DNA from: Sunxiuqinia sp963678245
Lineage (GTDB): Bacteria; Bacteroidota; Bacteroidia; Bacteroidales; Prolixibacteraceae
NCBI GenBank assembly: GCA_965140765.1
Contig: OZ223309.1
Coordinates: 1,736,001-1,800,000 of the forward strand
Direction: 5' to 3'
Length of the DNA: 64,000 nucleotides
In this document: one piece after another, positions 53,747 to 62,667 of the stretch
Layout of the letters: each line of letters begins with the position of its first letter
How positions within the stretch are numbered: the stretch's first letter is position 1
Made by a program: the position numbers and the translations under genes
Notes under the pieces: generated by a model
Database searches by the model: none
What the model saw: only the letters and a program-made list of their open reading frames with translations
What the model was told of the DNA's origin: nothing

Positions 53747-53790
53747 ATACCAGATAGAATAATTGTTTAGACGAATTAAATTCTAAAATT

Positions 53791-55803
53791 ATGAGAAAAA
53801 TATTTACAATAATAGCAGCATGTTTGTTGTCTGTATCGGCAGCCTTTGCTCAACCCGAGTTGCCAGATGGTTTTGTTTCTGTTTATTCGGTCAATAGTGA
53901 AGCAGAGGGGGCGCCTATAACAATTGATGGAGGAATAAGTGCACAGATATTAGGACCTGCAGAAGGTTGGGGCAAATCTACAGCATATGATTTGTCGAAC
54001 TATGAGAAACTAGCGTTTAAAATAACCTATGATGCTGCGGATGCGGGTAAGCAGGTAGCCATTCGCTTTAATGTTAACCTCAGCGTAAAACTACAAATTG
54101 TTACACTTCCTGAAACAGGTACAAGTGTTGTTGAAGAAGTCTTTTTATCGCAATATGCCGATGAAAATGGAAAAGTGCTTGTTGGTGGAATCGTTTTTTA
54201 TAATGGTGAGTCGCACTGGAGCTTTTCTTACGATGGCACAGCTGCCACTGAGGCATGTACTATCGATTATATTGCAGTTAACGAGAAAATAGAACTTCCA
54301 TTTGGGTATGTGTCTTTTTATTCCGTGAAACCGGAATCAGAGCGGGCTCCTATGACCGTAGATCTCAATAAAGATTCTCAGCAGCTCGCAGGACCTGCTG
54401 ATTGGGGGAATTCAACGGATTACGATTTATCGGATTACTCAACAATTGCATTCAAAATTTCTTATGATCCTGCTGATGCCGGTAATCAAGTAGCGATTCG
54501 TTTCAATATTAATAGTAGTGTAAAATTACACATAATAACACTTCCAACAGAAGAAACAAGTGTTGTCGAAGAAATTGATCTTACTCAGTATGCCGACGAA
54601 GAAGGAACTGCCATTAATGGTGGGATCGTTTTTTACAATGGAAAAACCCACTGGAGTTTTTCCTATGATGGAACACCTGCTACGCAGCCATGTACGATAG
54701 ATTATATTGCACTTAAAAAGAAATTGGATCTTCCTGAAGGCTATGTTTCTGTTTACGATATAGGTGACGAAACTGAACGTGCACCTTTACTGATTAAAGG
54801 AGTAGAAACTTTGCAGGTGTTAGGTGCTTCCGATGGTTGGGGATCATCAACCGATTATGATTTCTCAGATTTTGAAAAATTGGCTTTCAAGATAAATTAT
54901 GCTCCTGAAGATGCTGGTCACCAAATAGCCATACGTTTCTCGGTAAACGGTACCGGAGCTTCCTTACATATGGTTACACTTCCTACAGAGGAGACAAGCG
55001 TAATTGAGGAAATCAATCTGGAAGAATTGGCGGACGCTGATGATAAAGTTCTTTTTGGAGGTATTGTTATTTATAACGGTGAGGGGCATTGGAGCTTTTC
55101 TTATGATGGCACAGCTGCCACTCAGGATTGTACGATAGATTACATTGCTCTAAAACCAAAGCCGGCTGTAAACGTACACGATATTCCTGAAGGTTATGTC
55201 TCGGTTTATGAAGTAATAGGAGATACGACTGTGCTTGAACCTTTGTCAGTGGCTGGAGAAAAAAGCTATCAGCTATTGGGATCATCGGAAAACTGGGGTT
55301 CAAGTTTAGATTACGATTTTTCGGCCTATGATACTTTGGCGATACAAATTGTATTTGATACACTTGATATAGGAAAAGAAGTTGCACTTCGGTTTTCTGT
55401 TGATGGATGGACCAACTTGTATATATTTCCCCTTGATACAATGCCTGATGGACAAACAATCGTCAGGGAGAAAATCTATCTTCCTGAATATGCTAATTTG
55501 GATGGAGAGGTTTTAATGGGAGGAATTGTTTTCTATAATGGCGAGCCCCATTGGAGTTTTTCATATATAAATCCGGCAACTCAGCCTGTCACCATAGATT
55601 TCGTTGCACTTAATCCGTCAACAATTACAGGTATCAGAGACGTAGTCAGAACTAAAGATCCGAATGCTTTGGTAAATGTTTATACGATTACAGGCCTTGT
55701 GGTACGTCAAAATGTTAAATATTCGGAGGCTACAAACGGACTAAAACAGGGATTGTACATTGTTGGTCACGAAAAAGTTTTTGTAGCAGGTCCTGGATAT
55801 TAA
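53791..55803 (+). CDS. Secreted protein of four tandem beta-rich repeats with type IX-like sorting tail
   Basis: A 670-aa exported protein (signal peptide ending AFAQP) that I do not recognise as a known family. It is built of four consecutive ~145-residue repeats starting near residues 24, 169, 314 and 465. Each has LPxGYVSVY at its start, a WGxSxxYDxS motif, AFKIxYDxxDAGxQVAIRF in the middle, HWSFSYDGT and a closing TIDYIAL. The conserved Trp residues (for example Trp60 and Trp143) could form sugar-binding platforms, and the jelly-roll-like pattern suggests a new carbohydrate-binding module. The last ~54 residues (VNVYTITGLVVRQNV ... NGLKQGLYIVGHEKVFV) resemble a type A type IX secretion sorting domain. 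No catalytic motif is evident. It lies between two terminators next to the xus core, so it is probably a multivalent secreted xylan binder. Confidence 0.82.
   Translation: MRKIFTIIAACLLSVSAAFAQPELPDGFVSVYSVNSEAEGAPITIDGGISAQILGPAEGWGKSTAYDLSNYEKLAFKITYDAADAGKQVAIRFNVNLSVKLQIVTLPETGTSVVEEVFLSQYADENGKVLVGGIVFYNGESHWSFSYDGTAATEACTIDYIAVNEKIELPFGYVSFYSVKPESERAPMTVDLNKDSQQLAGPADWGNSTDYDLSDYSTIAFKISYDPADAGNQVAIRFNINSSVKLHIITLPTEETSVVEEIDLTQYADEEGTAINGGIVFYNGKTHWSFSYDGTPATQPCTIDYIALKKKLDLPEGYVSVYDIGDETERAPLLIKGVETLQVLGASDGWGSSTDYDFSDFEKLAFKINYAPEDAGHQIAIRFSVNGTGASLHMVTLPTEETSVIEEINLEELADADDKVLFGGIVIYNGEGHWSFSYDGTAATQDCTIDYIALKPKPAVNVHDIPEGYVSVYEVIGDTTVLEPLSVAGEKSYQLLGSSENWGSSLDYDFSAYDTLAIQIVFDTLDIGKEVALRFSVDGWTNLYIFPLDTMPDGQTIVREKIYLPEYANLDGEVLMGGIVFYNGEPHWSFSYINPATQPVTIDFVALNPSTITGIRDVVRTKDPNALVNVYTITGLVVRQNVKYSEATNGLKQGLYIVGHEKVFVAGPGY
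53860..55617 (+). repeat. Four tandem coding repeats of about 435-450 bp
   Basis: Repeat units begin at about 53860, 54295, 54730 and 55183 (periods 435, 435 and 453 bp) and encode the four modules of the gene at 53791. Units 1-3 are closest; unit 4 is more diverged and lacks the DGT after HWSFSY. The DNA is less conserved than the protein, showing that the duplication is not recent and the modules have been kept by selection. Confidence 0.88.
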
Positions 55804-55873
55804 TGCTATTAGCCATCTTCTTGGTATAGGGAGATGTTTATAGGTGGAATCGCAGAAATCAATAAATGAAATA

Positions 55874-55907
55874 AAAAGAGGAGACGGATAATTTCCACTC
55901 CTCTTTT
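55874..55907 (+). terminator. Intrinsic terminator after the tetra-repeat gene
   Basis: Perfect 10-bp stem AAAAGAGGAG/CTCCTCTTTT (55874-55883 with 55898-55907), a 14-base loop, and a right arm ending TTTTCTT, 70 bases after the stop codon. It marks the end of the transcript containing the tetra-repeat gene. Confidence 0.82.
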
Positions 55908-56552
55908 CTTGGAATAAGAGCCTATACAGGTAATTTACAACGTGAATAGTATTTCTTACTTGCCTGATAATATTTTTTAACGATTCTTTTCCGTCGACGA
56001 ATAGTTCGTTATGAAATTAGTAGCCAGTCAAATGTTTATTGAAAATATATATTGAAAGAATTCGAGTGGAAGGTAGATGTCTTATCAGTAGAAACAATAA
56101 CCTAATGGATTGTTATTAAAGCAAAAATGTGTGTCTTTTCAGGAGACAATGAAAAGGTCTGGTTGTAGTTGGATACCGGGTTGATCTAAGAACTATTTGC
56201 CCATAATCAATAGTATCATTCAAGTTCGGAAAAGATATAAGAAAACAATACAGACCTTGATTAGGTTTCAGGATCAGGATTAAATGTAGCGATTAATTGA
56301 TTGTCAGGGAAGAACGTTTTGTGCTGTGCGATGTTTGGTTATGCAAATAAAATTGCAGTAGACAAAATCTTGATTGGGAGAAAACGATATAAACAGCTTA
56401 TCAAAAAGTTTGGATAGCTTTAGATCGTATTGCTGCAAAAGAGGATTCACAAACATCAGTAGAAACCTGCAGTGTATTCGCTTTATACCAGTTTTAGGTG
56501 AGGTATTTTATTGAGCGTTTTATTCTTTAGATAACAAAAAATAAATATTATT
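55908..56552. other. Long gap without intact genes, possible decayed IS1-type transposase
   Basis: Together with the preceding terminator this is the longest gap in the window (749 bp). No open frame of useful length exists. In broken + strand frames I see fragments in the order expected of IS1-family transposases: DNEKVWL-stop-LDTGLI at 56145-56186 (compare NKxVWLxLDxxTG), CDVW at 56327-56338 (compare TDFW) and AVDK at 56355-56366 (compare AVGK), separated by frameshifts and stops. The spacing is shorter than normal between the last two and no terminal inverted repeats were found. The resemblance could be chance. Confidence 0.25.
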
Positions 56553-57848
56553 ATGAAGACTGAATCAAATAATCATAACGCAAGCTTTCCCGTAAGAAAT
56601 TCATTTCGGTTTCAACTTTTAGCTATATTAATTGGATTAATAATTAGTTCAACAGGTCTTTTAGTTTGTGCGAACTCCGGATTAAAGACAAAGCCGCACG
56701 AAAAAACAAAATGGGTTGGAACTTGGGCTACTGCTCCTCAATTGGTGGAACCCCATAATATGCCTCCCGAACCAGGATTGAGCAACAATTCTATACGACA
56801 GGTGGTGTGTGTCTCTATTGGTGGAGAAAGAGTGAGGGTACGCTTCTCTAATGAGTTTAGTGAAAGTCCTGTTACGATGAAAATAGTTCAAATTGCGGTT
56901 TCAATAGAAGGTAGTGCAATTGATGAATCATCTGTTAAAGAACTGGAGTTTAACGGAAAACATGAAGTTACAATGCAGCCGGGCGAAGCAATCACTTCGG
57001 ATCCGTTGACATTCGATTTAAAACCGAGAATGGAAGTGGCTGTTACGATCTATTTTTGTGAAACATCTCCTGATGTGACTGGCCATCCCGGATCGCGAAC
57101 TACATCTTATTTGATTTCAGGAAACAATATCTCGGAAGATGCGGATTTTTCGGACGCGATAAAAACCGACCATTGGTATGTAATCAATGGTATTGATGTT
57201 GAAGCACTCAAATCAGCTGCTGCTGTTGCAATAATAGGTAACTCCATTACAGATGGACGCGGATCGGGGACGAACAAGCAAAACCGATGGCCCGACATAC
57301 TGTCACAGCGCCTCTTAGAAAATGAAGAAACCAAAGAGGTGGCAGTTTTAAATATGGGCATTGGCGGTAATTGCGTGCTGAGAGGAGGACTTGGGCCGAC
57401 CGCACTCAAGCGGTTTGGACGCGACATCCTGAAACAGCATGGAGTATGTTGGTTAATCATAATGGAAGGAGTAAATGACCTTGGAGGTGCCAGAAGCAAG
57501 GAGATGGCAGAGCTGGTTGCTAAAGGATTAATTGAAGCTTACAAAACAATGATCGACGAAGCGCATGCTCAGGGAATAAAGGTTTATGGTGGAACCATTA
57601 CGCCCATTATGAAATCATTTTATTATACCGATTACCGTGAAGTTGCACGTAATACAGTTAACGAGTGGATTCGAACGAGCGGTCGTTTTGACGCAGTTGT
57701 TGATTTTGATAAAGCAATCAGAAATCCTGAAGACAATTTAACCATTTTCCCTGAATATCAATCAGGAGACTACCTCCATCCGAACGAAACCGGATATATC
57801 ATGATGGGTAAATCTATTGATCTTTCCTTATTTGAACAAGATTTATAA
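56553..57848 (+). CDS. SGNH/GDSL-family esterase
   Basis: Exported SGNH hydrolase of 431 aa; a hydrophobic segment (LLAILIGLIISSTGLLVCAN) after a charged N-terminus is a signal peptide or anchor. Residues about 50-215 form a beta-sandwich typical of the WxGTWAxAP subgroup (WVGTWATAPQLVEP, RVRVRFSNEF). The hydrolase domain carries the four SGNH blocks: IIGNSITDGRGSG (Ser231), NMGIGGNCVLRGG, MEGVNDLGG and GDYLHPNETGY (Asp/His). Members of this group include esterases active on polysaccharides and lipids. An acetylxylan or related esterase role is inferred from the locus. It stands alone between a long gap upstream and a 311-bp gap downstream. Confidence 0.88.
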   Translation: MKTESNNHNASFPVRNSFRFQLLAILIGLIISSTGLLVCANSGLKTKPHEKTKWVGTWATAPQLVEPHNMPPEPGLSNNSIRQVVCVSIGGERVRVRFSNEFSESPVTMKIVQIAVSIEGSAIDESSVKELEFNGKHEVTMQPGEAITSDPLTFDLKPRMEVAVTIYFCETSPDVTGHPGSRTTSYLISGNNISEDADFSDAIKTDHWYVINGIDVEALKSAAAVAIIGNSITDGRGSGTNKQNRWPDILSQRLLENEETKEVAVLNMGIGGNCVLRGGLGPTALKRFGRDILKQHGVCWLIIMEGVNDLGGARSKEMAELVAKGLIEAYKTMIDEAHAQGIKVYGGTITPIMKSFYYTDYREVARNTVNEWIRTSGRFDAVVDFDKAIRNPEDNLTIFPEYQSGDYLHPNETGYIMMGKSIDLSLFEQDL

Positions 57849-58010
57849 TAGCAATTGTCTGAACCGAGTAAAGTGGATCAATTAATCGAAATTCTAAATT
57901 GACTGGCAGAAGCCGGTTGTTAAAATAGTAGCAATTCAAAATCATTTTATTCTCCTACAATAACGAAAGATGTTCAAAAATAGAAATTAAATATTCAAAA
58001 ACTAAAATGC

Positions 58011-58034
58011 AAAAAAGGACATAGTCTTTTTTTT
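58011..58034 (+). terminator. AT-rich terminator-like hairpin with T-tract
   Basis: AAAAAAGGAC (58011-58020) can pair with the following GTCTTTTTTT (58024-58033) around a 3-base loop, with one G-U pair, and the arm runs into an eight-T stretch. It lies 163 bases after the SGNH gene stop, within the 311-bp gap 57849-58159 in which I see no gene. The stem is mostly A-T, so strength is uncertain. The remaining 125 bp before 58160 is presumably the promoter region of the GH115 operon. Confidence 0.45.
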
Positions 58035-58159
58035 GAAGGAAAAGTAAACTATTTACATACCTGGAAAAAGAGAAGTATTTAAGTTATGACCATTCGTGAT
58101 ATCAATTAATAAAAAGAATTAAAAGACAAATCAATACAATACAAAAATAAACCAGTAAA

Positions 58160-60715
58160 ATGAATATAAAATTATATGAGTTACTTAGAGGTGCAACCGG
58201 TTGTATAGTTTTTGTGCAGTTAGCACTTTTTGCACCCCTGTTTTCAACAGCTCAGACCAGAATGGATTACATCGCATTTACAAAAGAAGAGGGATCTTTT
58301 GGATTAATCGAAAGTGGTCAATCGGCTCCAGTAGTGCTTGGTCAGGATGACTTTCCGGGAGTAAAAACTGTAGCAGAGTGGTTTGTAAGCGATATAAAAC
58401 TGGTTAGCGAGCGGTCGCCACAAATCTTTGAATCAGTTTTACCTCAATCGAAACAATTGATTTTGGTGGGTACCGTGGGTAAAAGCTCATTGATTGATCA
58501 ACTGGTTTCTGAGGGGAAACTCGATGTGGCAGATTTTAAAGGTGATTGGGAACGAAGCCTCACTCAAATAGTCGAAAATCCTTTTCCGGGTGTAGATAAA
58601 GCGCTGGTACTAGCAGGAAGCGACAAACGCGGAACAATTTATGCCATGCTCAACTTGTCGCGCGAAATGGGCGTTTCTCCCTGGTATTGGTGGGCTGATG
58701 TTCCGGTTGAAAAACACGAATCGGTTTATGTGAAAGCTGGTCGTCACCTGACTGACAGCCCGAAAGTAAAATACCGTGGTATATTTTTGAACGATGAAGA
58801 ACCGGCCCTTGGAAATTGGGTTCGCGAAAAATTTGGAGGATTCAACAATAAATTTTACGAAAAAGTTTTTGAGTTGATTCTTCGTCAACGCGGAAATTTT
58901 CATTGGTCTGCGATGTGGGGCAAAGCCTTCTTCGACGACGATCCTGAGAACGGCCCTTTGGCTGATAAATTGGGAATTGTTATGAGTACCTCGCATCACG
59001 AGCCGATGGGACGGGCTCAGGCCGAATGGCATCGATATGGTTCCGGCCCTTGGGATTACAACAAAAATGCTGATGAATTGAAAGATTTTTGGAGAAAGGG
59101 GATGGAGCGGAACAAGGATTACGAAACGGTTGTAACCATTGCGATGCGTGGCGATGGCGACGAAGCGATGGAAGAAGGAACAAACACTGCCCTTTTAGAA
59201 AAAATTGTAAAAGACCAGCGTGAAATTATTGGCGAAGTTACCGGTGAAAAACCGGAAGAAACACCTCAGGTTTGGGCACTATATAAAGAAGTACAGGACT
59301 ATTACGACAACGGTATGCGCGTTCCTGATGATGTTACCTTGTTGCTTTGCGACGATAACTGGGGAAATGTGCGCAAGCTACCCGATATAAATGCTCCGGA
59401 ACGAAAAGGCGGTTACGGTATGTATTATCATGTTGACTATGTTGGTGGACCTCGCTGTTACAAGTGGATCAACGTTAGTCAGATTCAGCGAATTTGGGAA
59501 CAAATGAACCTGACTTATTCGCATGGAGTTGATCGTATTTGGGTGTTAAACGTTGGCGATTTAAAACCCATGGAATATCCGATCAGTTTCTTTATGGATA
59601 TGGCTTGGGATCCTACAGAGTTTAATGCAGGTAACCTGTATCAATACATTGTTGACTGGTCTGCCGAACAGTTTGGCGAGAAATATGCCGAAGAAGCTGC
59701 CCGTATCCTAAATCTGTACACAAAATATAACCACCGGGTAACACCAGAATTGCTTAATGCCAGAACTTTCAGCCTGGAAAACTACAACGAATTTGAACGG
59801 GTTCGGAATGATTACCGCGACCTTACGCTGGATGCCTTGCGTTTGTATAATTTCATTCCAAACGAGTATAAAGATGCATTTGACCAACTGGTGCTTTTCC
59901 CGACCAATGCCACTTCTAATTTGTACGAGATGTATTATGCGGTTGCAAAAAATCACCAGCTCGCCGAGGCCAATGATATTGAGGCCAATTATTGGGCCGA
60001 TGTGGCAAAGCAGTGTTTTGATCGCGATTTACTTTTTACGGAGCACTACAACCAGCAAATTGCGGGCGGTAAATGGAATCACCAAATGGATCAAATTCGA
60101 ATTGGCTACAGTTCCTGGGCCGAACCACGCCGCAGAATTATGCCAAAGGTGGTACGGCTTGAAGTACCCGAAACAGATCGTTCGGAATTAGCATTTCAGG
60201 AAGCCGACGGTTATGTTTCTATTGAAGCGGCCAATTATCAGCAGGCAAAAGGGACAGGCAAAATACGCTGGGAAGTAATTCCACATCTTGGAAAAACCGA
60301 ATCGGGTATTACCACTTTTCCACAAAATGAATATCCGGAAAGCACAGATTCGATTTACCTCGAATATGCAGTTAAGTTCGAGTCAGTGGGAGAGTTTGAT
60401 GTGAATGTAATGTTATCCACGACATTAAACTTTAATGCCAATAAAGGATTACGTTATGCCATTTCAGTTGATGGTGGAGAAGAACAAATAGTAAATACGA
60501 ATGGAGCTTATCGGGGCGAGTTAGGAAAATGGCAGGCAGTACGGATCAATGAAACCATAACACAGCACACTATTCAGAACACCGGACTACATCGATTGCG
60601 GATTCGCGTATTGGAGCCTGGAATAGTTTTACAAAAAATCCTGATAGACACCGGAGGTTTGAAGCGGAGTTATCTGGGAGCACCCGAGAGTAAACAAGTA
60701 AAAATTGAGGAATGA
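58160..60715 (+). CDS. GH115 alpha-glucuronidase
   Basis: Exported 851-aa GH115 enzyme, which removes (4-O-methyl-)glucuronic acid from internal as well as terminal xylose residues of xylan. The signal peptide ends at FSTAQT. The N-terminal domain (about 30-190) has GSDKRGTIYAMLNLSREMGV and SPWYWWADVPV, then the TIM barrel begins with KVKYRGIFLNDEEPALGNWV and continues through MSTSHHEPMGRAQAEWHRYG, RGDGDEAMEEGT and LLLCDDNWGNVRKLPD, all family hallmarks. A C-terminal beta-sandwich (about 690-851, VSIEAANYQQAKG ... LHRLRIRVLEPG) completes the domain set. The stop codon overlaps the ATG of the next gene, so both are translated together. It complements the GH67 at 23434. Confidence 0.95.
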   Translation: MNIKLYELLRGATGCIVFVQLALFAPLFSTAQTRMDYIAFTKEEGSFGLIESGQSAPVVLGQDDFPGVKTVAEWFVSDIKLVSERSPQIFESVLPQSKQLILVGTVGKSSLIDQLVSEGKLDVADFKGDWERSLTQIVENPFPGVDKALVLAGSDKRGTIYAMLNLSREMGVSPWYWWADVPVEKHESVYVKAGRHLTDSPKVKYRGIFLNDEEPALGNWVREKFGGFNNKFYEKVFELILRQRGNFHWSAMWGKAFFDDDPENGPLADKLGIVMSTSHHEPMGRAQAEWHRYGSGPWDYNKNADELKDFWRKGMERNKDYETVVTIAMRGDGDEAMEEGTNTALLEKIVKDQREIIGEVTGEKPEETPQVWALYKEVQDYYDNGMRVPDDVTLLLCDDNWGNVRKLPDINAPERKGGYGMYYHVDYVGGPRCYKWINVSQIQRIWEQMNLTYSHGVDRIWVLNVGDLKPMEYPISFFMDMAWDPTEFNAGNLYQYIVDWSAEQFGEKYAEEAARILNLYTKYNHRVTPELLNARTFSLENYNEFERVRNDYRDLTLDALRLYNFIPNEYKDAFDQLVLFPTNATSNLYEMYYAVAKNHQLAEANDIEANYWADVAKQCFDRDLLFTEHYNQQIAGGKWNHQMDQIRIGYSSWAEPRRRIMPKVVRLEVPETDRSELAFQEADGYVSIEAANYQQAKGTGKIRWEVIPHLGKTESGITTFPQNEYPESTDSIYLEYAVKFESVGEFDVNVMLSTTLNFNANKGLRYAISVDGGEEQIVNTNGAYRGELGKWQAVRINETITQHTIQNTGLHRLRIRVLEPGIVLQKILIDTGGLKRSYLGAPESKQVKIEE

Positions 60716-62637
60716 GGATAAATAGAATCCGATTTAGTTTTTTAGGTTTTTTGTTGTTTTTCGTGTTTTGCGGAGAAGTAAATGCCATTGTAAAATTACC
60801 ACGCCTGGTAAGTAATGGAATGGTGCTTCAGCGTAACGAGCCGATTACGATTTGGGGCTGGGCCGATGCCGGAGAAAAGATCGAAATTGATTTTTTAGGA
60901 GAAGTATATAAAATCAAGGCAGACAGGAACGGAAACTGGCAACTTGAGCTAAACGCAATGGCTGCCGGTGGTCCGTATTCCATGACCATAAACGATATAG
61001 TTCTAAACGATATTTTAATTGGCGATGTTTGGTTGGCCTCGGGGCAATCGAATATGGAGTTGCAACTGCGCCGGGTAATGGATTTATATGCCGACGAGAT
61101 TTTGAAAATAAATACCGACCAGATTCGCCTTTTCCGTTCTTCAACACGCGAAAATGCTGAGCAAGAAAAGGCCGACTATCCCGATGGAAAGTGGCTTTCA
61201 TCAACGCCTGAAAATATTATGGAGTTTTCGGCCGTTGCCTGGTTTTTTGCCGATAAGATTCATCAATCTCAAGATGTTCCGGTTGGCATAATCAGCACCG
61301 CTATTGGTGGTTCGCCGGCTGAAGCCTGGTTGAGTAAAGATAAAGTAACACCGTTTCTCGATGAATGGTTAGAGCAAGGTGAAAAGATTGACTCGATGCG
61401 TGCAGCCTACGTTGAAAAGAATGGAGAAATAAAACAATACAACTGGGGCGCAGAAGTTAACAAAAACGATCCGGGAGTAGGAATATGGTCGAAAAACGAT
61501 GTTGATGTTTCCGCTTGGCCGCAGATTTCTCTGCCGGGTTACTGGACGGATAAAGGTGTTAACTTTTGGAACGGTTCAATATGGTTTTACAAGGAATTTG
61601 AATTGGATGAATCGTTGGCCGGAGAAGAAGCCATTTTGCGCTTGGGACGTATTATAAATAGCGACTCGGCTTTTGTAAACGGAACTTTTGTAGGCAACAT
61701 TACTTATCAATACCCACCACGTATTTATACTATTCCCGAAGGCGTTCTGAAGCCGGGTACAAACAAAGTAATGGTGCGTGTATTTAACCAAGGCGGACGA
61801 GGTGGTTTTGTGGAAGAAAAACCTTACGAAGTGCGTGTTGGTAACGAAGTGATCGATATTACCGGCGACTGGCAATACCATCTTGGGGCTGAGTTAAACC
61901 CTCCAAGAACAAATTTTGGTGGTCTCGGATTTCGGCCGGGAGGTTTGTACAACTCATTGATTAGTCCGATGAAAAAGTACACGGTTAAAGGGGTGATTTG
62001 GTATCAGGGAGAAACCAACGCCGGACGTGGCTTTCAATATCGTCAGTTATTTAAAGATCTGATTGTGGATTGGAGAGATCAGTTGGAAAAACCAACTTTG
62101 CCTTTCCTGTTTGTACAGTTGGCAAATCTTGGTCTTCCAAATAAACAGCCTGTAGAAAATGGCTGGGCCGAAACACGCGATGCACAGCGCCGTGCACTGG
62201 AACTTCCAAACACCGGGATGGCAGTAGCTTTTGATATTGGTGAATGGAACGACATTCATCCGCTCAACAAAAAAGAAGTAGCTCGTCGTTTGTCTTTGGA
62301 AGCTGAAAGAGTAGCATACGGAAATGATGAGATTGTTAGTGCCGGTCCCCTTTACAAATCGATGAAAGTAGAAGATGGAAGTATTTTGCTCACATTCTCG
62401 TCAGTAGGTTCAGGATTATATGCAAACAGCAAACTCGAAGGATTTCAGATAGCAGGAGAGGATGGTGAGTTTGTTTGGGCCAATGCCGTAGTGATGAGCA
62501 AAAACACGGTTAAAGTTTGGAGCCGAAAGGTAAAAGAACCGGTGGCAGTTCGTTATGCCTGGGATGGAAATCCTGAAGGAGCAAACTTGAAAAATAAAGA
62601 AAATCTGCCCGCATCACCTTTTACAACCGAAGACTAA
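60712..62637 (+). CDS. Sialate-O-acetylesterase-like enzyme with inserted beta-sandwich
   Basis: Exported 641-aa SASA-domain esterase; its ATG overlaps the preceding TGA (ATGA), indicating translational coupling to GH115. After the signal peptide comes an Ig-like domain (LPRLVSNGMVLQRNEPITIWG), then the SGNH core with WLASGQSNMELQLRR (Ser113), STAIGGSPAEAWLS, IWYQGETNAGRGFQY and GEWNDIHPLNKKEVARRL (Asp/His). The core is interrupted at about residues 225-395 by a GH2 sugar-binding-like beta-sandwich (NGSIWFYKEFELDESLAG, GTNKVMVRVFNQGG), a layout seen in several Bacteroidota acetylesterases. In this setting it probably removes acetyl groups next to glucuronic acid on xylan. Confidence 0.9.
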   Translation: MRINRIRFSFLGFLLFFVFCGEVNAIVKLPRLVSNGMVLQRNEPITIWGWADAGEKIEIDFLGEVYKIKADRNGNWQLELNAMAAGGPYSMTINDIVLNDILIGDVWLASGQSNMELQLRRVMDLYADEILKINTDQIRLFRSSTRENAEQEKADYPDGKWLSSTPENIMEFSAVAWFFADKIHQSQDVPVGIISTAIGGSPAEAWLSKDKVTPFLDEWLEQGEKIDSMRAAYVEKNGEIKQYNWGAEVNKNDPGVGIWSKNDVDVSAWPQISLPGYWTDKGVNFWNGSIWFYKEFELDESLAGEEAILRLGRIINSDSAFVNGTFVGNITYQYPPRIYTIPEGVLKPGTNKVMVRVFNQGGRGGFVEEKPYEVRVGNEVIDITGDWQYHLGAELNPPRTNFGGLGFRPGGLYNSLISPMKKYTVKGVIWYQGETNAGRGFQYRQLFKDLIVDWRDQLEKPTLPFLFVQLANLGLPNKQPVENGWAETRDAQRRALELPNTGMAVAFDIGEWNDIHPLNKKEVARRLSLEAERVAYGNDEIVSAGPLYKSMKVEDGSILLTFSSVGSGLYANSKLEGFQIAGEDGEFVWANAVVMSKNTVKVWSRKVKEPVAVRYAWDGNPEGANLKNKENLPASPFTTED

Positions 62638-62667
62638 TTCGAAAAAATCAATTAATAAAAAAATCAA

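Noticed and set aside
57107..57499. 130-codon - strand frame within the SGNH gene
   Set aside because: Antisense to a well-supported hydrolase with intact SGNH blocks; no independent coding evidence.
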